The translations under genes were made by a program, and so were the position numbers. Source: Sphingomonadaceae bacterium (GTDB taxonomy: Bacteria > Pseudomonadota > Alphaproteobacteria > Sphingomonadales > Sphingomonadaceae). From it: a DNA stretch of 11,310 nt. Positions 7,351 through 11,310 of this stretch are shown here, piece by piece (the stretch's first letter is position 1; every line of letters starts with the position of its first letter). The stretch is from NCBI GenBank assembly GCA_009923795.1, contig RFSU01000060.1:1-11310 (forward strand). The letters are read 5' to 3'. Under the pieces are notes generated by a model that saw nothing but the letters and a program-made list of their open reading frames with translations, made no database searches and was not told the origin of the DNA.

Positions 7351-8735
7351 CGTGCCAAAGCCTTTACCATATCGCGCCAATGATCGAGGTCTTCGTAGAA
7401 GCTCTTGACCGGAATGCGTTCATCCCGTCCATGGGCGCGTTCATCCTCTGGAACGATGATCCAAGCCCCTGACACTCCGTAAACAGGCATGCCTGTAGCT
7501 CGGAAGAAGAGGCCATCGGTCGCTCCTGTCGACATTTGTGGGACAATTTCAGCCCCCGGATGGCGCTTATGAACGCTATCCGTATAAGCCTTGATCACAT
7601 CCGGGCGCAGCGGTGATGGCGGCGACGGATCTGACACGCCATAAGGGGCGACCTGGACTTGAGATCCAGCCAGTTGCTGAAGTTCAGATTCCACATCTTT
7701 GGCGGCAACCCCCGGAAAAATACGACAATTGACCAAAGCCTTTGCGGTTTGCGGCAGTGCATTATCCGCATGGCCACCCTCTAACCGCGTTGCCACACAA
7801 CGGGTACGGGTCATGGCGACCTCAAGCGGGTCTGCTTCAATGATATCTGCGGCCACGCCATCCTTCTCATCGGCAAGCCAGCGGCGCATCGCATCCCCCA
7901 ACGGACCCTTTTCCTGTTTCTGACGAAACTGAAAATAGGCGCGCGTCGTCTCATTGAGCATCGGCTCAAAGCGATGCTTTTCCAAACGTGTCAGGGCGCC
8001 CGCCAGCCCATAAATTGCATTATCAGGCCTTGGCCGGGAGCTGTGCCCCCCGGAATTCAGCGCGGTAAAGCTGTAGCTTTGATACATCTTCTCGGACGTT
8101 TGAATTCCGAACCCTAGAGGCGTCCCATCCTTTGAAAAGGCCCCGCCCCCGGCATCTGCATTCAGCGCAAATTCTGCATCGACCAGCTTGCGCCATGAGG
8201 TTGAGGCCAATCGCGCGCCGGAGCCGACGGTTTCCTCATCGCCGGAAAAAAAGACGATAATGTCACGTTTCGGCTTAAAGCCTTCCGCCTTTAAACGCAG
8301 CAAGGCATGCGTAATGGCGACAATGCCATTCTTCATATCGGTTGTGCCCCGGCCATAAAAATAGCCGTCTTCCTCAATCATTTTGAACGGATCGCGCGAC
8401 CAATCTTCGGGTTTTGCATCGACAACATCCATATGGCCGATGAGTAACATGGGCTTTTTCGTAGGCTTACCTTCTTCCTTCCAGCGCAGGATAAGTCCCT
8501 GTGTCCCGTCATAATCTTTGACTATAATGTCTCTAAAACCGCCTTTTTCGAACTCACCCTTCAAAAATGCGACCAGCTTCTTCACCTCTTCAGGACGCGT
8601 TGTCACCGAAGGAATGTTAATCGCGCTTTCCAGCAACACGCGGCCTTTGGCCTGCCAAGGATCGGTCGGTGGTGCGGCCATCACTCCTGAAGCCAAAGAA
8701 AGCGCGGAGACGGCAATAAGAAGGTGGCGCATCAT
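7347..8735 (-). CDS. Secreted M20-family zinc metallopeptidase
   Basis: Exported di-zinc exopeptidase or amidohydrolase of the M20/M25/M40 clan, 462 residues from the ATG at 8735. The N terminus MMRHLLIAVSALSLASGVMA is a clear signal peptide with a likely signal peptidase I cut after VMA and no lipobox, so it should be periplasmic or secreted. Metal and catalytic marks (numbered from an upstream ATG at 8741; subtract 2): GHMDVVD (His103, Asp105), GRGTTDMKNG (Asp135, bridging), SGDEET (Glu169 general base, Glu170), NADAGGG (Asp196), and a late His437 in RAHGRDE. GGHSSRPRPDNA near 231-242 belongs to the dimerisation domain. The start at 8735 is preferred because AAGGA is 5 bases upstream, while it abuts 8741. 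It follows zapE by about 40 bases on the same strand, so read-through is likely, but no link to the TCA genes is evident. The substrate (dipeptide, N-acyl amino acid or other) cannot be told. Confidence 0.93.
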   Translation of the reverse strand: MMRHLLIAVSALSLASGVMAAPPTDPWQAKGRVLLESAINIPSVTTRPEEVKKLVAFLKGEFEKGGFRDIIVKDYDGTQGLILRWKEEGKPTKKPMLLIGHMDVVDAKPEDWSRDPFKMIEEDGYFYGRGTTDMKNGIVAITHALLRLKAEGFKPKRDIIVFFSGDEETVGSGARLASTSWRKLVDAEFALNADAGGGAFSKDGTPLGFGIQTSEKMYQSYSFTALNSGGHSSRPRPDNAIYGLAGALTRLEKHRFEPMLNETTRAYFQFRQKQEKGPLGDAMRRWLADEKDGVAADIIEADPLEVAMTRTRCVATRLEGGHADNALPQTAKALVNCRIFPGVAAKDVESELQQLAGSQVQVAPYGVSDPSPPSPLRPDVIKAYTDSVHKRHPGAEIVPQMSTGATDGLFFRATGMPVYGVSGAWIIVPEDERAHGRDERIPVKSFYEDLDHWRDMVKALAR

Positions 8736-8774
8736 ACTCATCCTTGTTGATCGGCGATCAGCCTAGCGCGTGGC

Positions 8775-9890
8775 TCAGGATTCGCCATGCCCTTGCGACA
8801 GATAATCGAGACTTTGCATTTCCATTAGGCGCGAGACGGTGCGTTCAAACTCAAACCGACCATCGCCCTTGGTATATAGAACGCTTGGCAACGCATCGGC
8901 AGCCGCAATCAGCTTCACCTTATGCTCATAAAGTGCATCAATCAGCGTGACGAACCGCGCGGCTTCATTTCGATTCTCCGGCCCCAGTTTTGGAATGCCG
9001 ACAAGGATGACCGTGTGAAAATGCCGCGCGATAGACAAATAGTCCGGCGCGCCCCGCGCTTCGGCGCACAAGCGCTTGAAGGAGAAGACCGCGACACCCT
9101 TTAGGCTTTTGGGAACGTGTAGCAACCGCCCGCCCCCGACATCCAAATCTTGAGACGGAACATGCTCTGCATCTTCTGGGGGATAATCTGTCATGCGGAA
9201 AAAGGCTTCACGGCACGCCTCAGTCGCAGACGGCCCCAACGGGCTGTACCATGTCGCCATCCCTGCCAGACGTTCCAATCTATAGTCGGTGGGGCCGTTG
9301 AGGGTCATCACGTCCAAACGCTGCTCAATCAGGCCAATAAAGGGCAGAAAATGCTCGCGATTGAGGCCATCCTTATAAAGATCATTTGGCGCCCGGTTCG
9401 ATGTTGTGACAATCACAACGCCCGCCTCGATCAATCCGGTGAACAGACGGGACATGATCATCGCATCGGCCGAATTATTGACGACCATTTCGTCAAAGCA
9501 CAGGCATTTGGTCTCTTGCGCAATGTCCGCGACCACGGGCTGGATTGGATCGCCCTTTTCCTTCGCACGCTCCACCCTCAGTCGGGCGTGCACCTCAATC
9601 ATAAATTCATGAAAGTGCGCGCGGCGCTTTAACGGGATATTTAGGCAATTATGAAATAAATCCATCAGCATGGATTTACCGCGCCCGACATTCCCCCAGA
9701 CATATAGGCCACGCGGGACATCTGATTGCTCTCGCTTGAACAACCGCTCCACCAAGCCGACTTTTCGGGGCTGTTCTTCGAGTTGCTGCTGTAATTGGTC
9801 TAGGCGTTGAGCCGCGAAGGCTTGTTCCTCATCCGCCTTAAGCTCCCCAGCGGCTACGAGCGCACGATAGCGCTCCAGAACCGAAGTCAC
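8775..9890 (-). CDS. zapE: ZapE/AFG1-family ATPase
   Basis: P-loop ATPase of the AFG1/LACE1/ZapE family, 371 residues, a normal size. Visible marks: Walker A GNVGRGKS (66-73) after RGLYVW; HFHEFMIEVHARL (92-104), a family-specific block; Walker B CLCFDEM (129-135); VVNNSADAMIMSRLF (136-150); the sensor-1 strand VIVTTSNRAP (159-168) followed by DLYKDGLNREHFLPFI; and the C-terminal ERTVSRLMEMQS (349-360). In E. coli ZapE associates with the Z-ring under low oxygen; the mitochondrial orthologue AFG1 helps dispose of respiratory-chain subunits (established knowledge). The start is GTG at 9890, overlapping the thioesterase TGA as GTGA, with AAGGG 8 bases upstream. The tight coupling to sdhB and the thioesterase fits a job near respiratory complexes, which is an inference. 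Confidence 0.95.
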   Translation of the reverse strand: MTSVLERYRALVAAGELKADEEQAFAAQRLDQLQQQLEEQPRKVGLVERLFKREQSDVPRGLYVWGNVGRGKSMLMDLFHNCLNIPLKRRAHFHEFMIEVHARLRVERAKEKGDPIQPVVADIAQETKCLCFDEMVVNNSADAMIMSRLFTGLIEAGVVIVTTSNRAPNDLYKDGLNREHFLPFIGLIEQRLDVMTLNGPTDYRLERLAGMATWYSPLGPSATEACREAFFRMTDYPPEDAEHVPSQDLDVGGGRLLHVPKSLKGVAVFSFKRLCAEARGAPDYLSIARHFHTVILVGIPKLGPENRNEAARFVTLIDALYEHKVKLIAAADALPSVLYTKGDGRFEFERTVSRLMEMQSLDYLSQGHGES

Positions 9891-10363
9891 TGGCTACGCC
9901 CTTTGCGGATTGTTGCGGAGAATGCAGCCACCATAACATCATTCTGCTCCACCACGCCCCTCAGAAACACCAAGCGCTTGGTCTCTTTGAGGACTTCCGC
10001 CACGGCGTCCAAGGATCGATCGGGATAAGCCGCACCAATAAACTGGGTCGAAAGACCAAGCGTCACAGACCCCGCCATGCCCGGCAGGCCAAGCATATGC
10101 CCGCAGGTGAAGAGCGAGATATCAATCAAGGACAAAGTTGTCGCACCGTGAAGCACGCCAAGCACATTGGTATGCTTGATTTCACAGAACATGCGCAGAC
10201 GCACAGCGGTATCGCTTTCGATACGCGCGATGAGCTTTCCCATCACTTGCGCGTTAAAGCGGCGGTCGTCGGTCAGTTCCCACAGATTCCAACCCGGATT
10301 TTCCGGATCGGGAGCATTGATAAAGCCAACCCCATTTGGGGCCAGAGCAACAGAACCATCCAT
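9887..10363 (-). CDS. PaaI-type hotdog-fold thioesterase
   Basis: A 158-residue single hotdog-domain protein of the PaaI acyl-CoA thioesterase family. The signature is at residues 64-82, HTNVLGVLHGATTLSLIDI, where Asn66, the HG pair (72-73) and Asp81 match the usual N..G.lHGG...l.D active-site pattern; the second Gly of HGG is Ala here. VTLGLSTQFIGAA and the final VMVAAFSATI strand complete the fold. There is no signal peptide. The ATG at 10363 overlaps the sdhB stop as TGATG and lacks a strong ribosome binding site, pointing to translational coupling; longer versions would run inside sdhB and are not family-like. The stop overlaps the zapE GTG. The substrate is unknown; a small acyl-CoA is the safe guess, and a link to succinyl-CoA handling is speculative. 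Confidence 0.9.
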   Translation of the reverse strand: MDGSVALAPNGVGFINAPDPENPGWNLWELTDDRRFNAQVMGKLIARIESDTAVRLRMFCEIKHTNVLGVLHGATTLSLIDISLFTCGHMLGLPGMAGSVTLGLSTQFIGAAYPDRSLDAVAEVLKETKRLVFLRGVVEQNDVMVAAFSATIRKGRSQ

Positions 10364-11145
10364 CAGATGGCGCGCTCTGCCACCATCTTCTTTGTCTCGG
10401 CAATTGCCTTGGCCGGGTTCAGCCCCTTGGGGCAGACATTCGCGCAATTCATGATCGTGTGGCAGCGATAGAGGCGGAAGGGATCTTCCAACTCATCCAG
10501 TCGCTCTCCCGTCAATTCATCCCGGCTATCCGCAAGCCAGCGATAGGCCTGAAGCAGAATGGCCGGGCCAAGGAACTTGTCCGAATTCCACCAATAGCTT
10601 GGGCAGCTTGTGGAGCAGCAGGCGCACAAAATGCACTCATACAGGCCATCCAACTTCGCACGGTCTTCCGGCGATTGCAGCCGCTCTTTGCCCGACGGTG
10701 TCGTCGTCTTGGCCTTTAGCCAAGGTTCGATCGACGCATATTGCGCATAGAAATGCTTAAAGTCAGGAACCAGATCCTTGATGACTTCCATATGCGGCAG
10801 CGGCGTGATGCGCACATCATTGCCGCACTCTTCAATCGACTTGGTGCAAGCCAATGTGTTTGTGCCGTTGATATTCATCGAGCACGACCCACAAATCCCC
10901 TCGCGGCACGAGCGGCGGAAGGTAAGCGAGGAATCCTGTTCCGATTTAATTTTGATCAGCGCATCGAGAACCATCGGGCCGCACGTATCGAGGTCCACCT
11001 CAAAACTATCATAGCGCGGATTTTCGCCGCTATCGGGATCATAGCGATAGATTTTGAACGACTTTGGCTGGGCGGCACCCTCTGCCTTGTGCGTCTTGCC
11101 GTTTTTACTGATCCTGCTGTTCGCAGGAAGCCGGAATTCAGCCAT
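10363..11145 (-). CDS. sdhB: Succinate dehydrogenase iron-sulfur subunit (complex II)
   Basis: Electron-transfer subunit of complex II, passing electrons from FAD in SdhA to ubiquinone at the inner membrane. It has 260 residues from the chosen start. Numbering from an upstream TTG (subtract 2): the [2Fe-2S] ligands are in SCREGICGSC and TLAC (Cys82, 87, 90, 102); the ferredoxin-like C-terminal domain has ECILCACCSTSCP (Cys173, 176 and 179 for [4Fe-4S], Cys183 for [3Fe-4S]), then Cys230 and Cys236 for the 3Fe cluster and Cys240 for the 4Fe cluster in RCHTIMNCANVCPKGLNP. SYWWNSDKFLGP carries the Trp residues near the quinone site. All cluster ligands are present. The ATG at 11145 is chosen because AGGGG lies 8 bases upstream; the TTG at 11151 is only 2 bases away. 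No sdhA end is visible upstream; a different gene ends 90 bases before it. Confidence 0.98.
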   Translation of the reverse strand: MAEFRLPANSRISKNGKTHKAEGAAQPKSFKIYRYDPDSGENPRYDSFEVDLDTCGPMVLDALIKIKSEQDSSLTFRRSCREGICGSCSMNINGTNTLACTKSIEECGNDVRITPLPHMEVIKDLVPDFKHFYAQYASIEPWLKAKTTTPSGKERLQSPEDRAKLDGLYECILCACCSTSCPSYWWNSDKFLGPAILLQAYRWLADSRDELTGERLDELEDPFRLYRCHTIMNCANVCPKGLNPAKAIAETKKMVAERAI

Positions 11146-11175
11146 GATCAAAACCCCTGATAAACTTCAACTTTT

Positions 11176-11203
11176 CCGATAGCGGGATGGGGCATAAGGT
11201 CAA
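11176..11203 (-). promoter_or_regulatory. Candidate promoter of the sdhB gene cluster
   Basis: On the minus strand TTGACC (11203-11198) is followed after 16 bases by TATCGG (11181-11176). The -35 matches the TTGAC core favoured by alphaproteobacterial housekeeping sigma factors; the -10 matches the TATAAT consensus at only 3 of 6 positions. The position, about 30 bases before the sdhB start, would give a short leader with the AGGGG ribosome binding site. It would let sdhB, the thioesterase and zapE be transcribed apart from the gene upstream. Sequence alone cannot confirm it. Confidence 0.35.
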
Positions 11204-11236
11204 CACCCCCCATATCGATATGTGGGTGTATTTTTT
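11203..11236 (+). terminator. Stem-loop with T-run, terminator-like on the plus strand
   Basis: A palindrome spans 11203-11229. The core CATATCGATATG (11211-11222) is a perfect inverted repeat, flanked by CCC/GGG and ACA/TGT arms, interrupted by one mismatch (C11210 and T11223) and one bulged C (11206). This gives about 10 base pairs with a TCGA loop. On the plus strand it is followed by A and then six T (11231-11236), the form of an intrinsic terminator. No plus-strand gene leads into it here, so it would stop antisense transcription. On the minus strand the A-run comes first, so it may instead act as an operator or an mRNA-processing hairpin between the two genes. It touches the -35 of the candidate sdhB promoter. 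Confidence 0.45.
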
Positions 11237-11310
11237 AAAACCGGTCGCCACGAACCACATCAACATCCGCAATTGTCACGACCAGGCCATATTCCCCGAG
11301 ATGCGGCTCA
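11235..11310 (-). CDS. C-terminal end of an unrecognised protein, cut by window edge
   Basis: The last 24 codons and TAA stop (11237-11235) of a minus-strand reading frame are open from the window edge. The tail reads EPHLGEYGLVVTIADVDVVR and then GDRF. It looks like a beta-rich, acidic ending and does not resemble the end of SdhA, SdhC or SdhD. Codon choice resembles the neighbours, and the frame stays open to position 11310, but so short a piece could also be a chance frame. I cannot name the family. The stop codon sits in the A-run complementary to the T-run of the stem-loop. Confidence 0.45.
   Translation of the reverse strand, partial: EPHLGEYGLVVTIADVDVVRGDRF

Noticed and set aside
8748..8760. 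Inverted repeat TGATC-GGC-GATCA between zapE and the M20 gene as a terminator.
   Set aside because: The stem has only 5 base pairs and no T-run follows in either direction, so a terminator is not supported.
10364..10447. A 28-residue N-terminal extension of the thioesterase into sdhB.
   Set aside because: The extension is read out of frame through the conserved SdhB C terminus and looks unlike a hotdog protein. The TGATG overlap start at 10363 gives the normal family length.
1..11310. Signs of a phage, defence, CRISPR or transposon system.
   Set aside because: No transposase, integrase, repeat-spacer pattern, nuclease or toxin-antitoxin pair was seen; the recognised genes are all housekeeping or common accessory enzymes.

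Overview
The window is a core-metabolism segment of an alphaproteobacterium, most likely a member of the Sphingomonadales (inference). Clues are the block mdh-sucD-sucA-sucB-lpdA without sucC between mdh and sucD, the chain sdhB / PaaI-type thioesterase / zapE next to it, moderate GC, and the closeness of every protein to the alphaproteobacterial/mitochondrial forms. Nearly all bases are coding. The longest gene-free stretch is about 210 bases (6480-6690). No tRNA, rRNA, CRISPR array, insertion sequence or prophage gene was seen.

Right part, minus strand (11310 down to 7347): the last codons of an unrecognised gene, then a 90-base gap with a strong stem-loop and a possible promoter, then sdhB (succinate dehydrogenase iron-sulfur subunit), a hotdog-fold thioesterase, zapE/AFG1 ATPase and a secreted M20 metallopeptidase. 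sdhB-thioesterase and thioesterase-zapE overlap by 1 and 4 bases, so these three look translationally coupled. The peptidase follows zapE after a short gap and may be read from the same transcript.

Middle, plus strand (6691-7350): one FrnE/DsbA-like cytoplasmic thiol oxidoreductase, convergent with the peptidase gene. Their two TAG stop codons share one CTAG palindrome. On its other side the gene diverges from mdh across the only sizeable intergenic region, which holds a Fur/Mur-like imperfect palindrome and a one-turn direct repeat.

Left part, minus strand (6479 down to 1): mdh, sucD, sucA, sucB and the N-terminal 177 codons of lpdA, all closely spaced and probably one operon. Together they encode the 2-oxoglutarate dehydrogenase complex (E1, E2, E3), the alpha subunit of succinyl-CoA synthetase and malate dehydrogenase. 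With sdhB the window covers the 2-oxoglutarate-to-oxaloacetate arm of the TCA cycle except sucC, fumarase and the other Sdh subunits.

I find no clearly undescribed system. The points most worth a second look are the coupling of zapE and a small thioesterase to sdhB, the absence of sucC beside sucD, the stem-loop before sdhB, and the regulatory-looking elements upstream of mdh.
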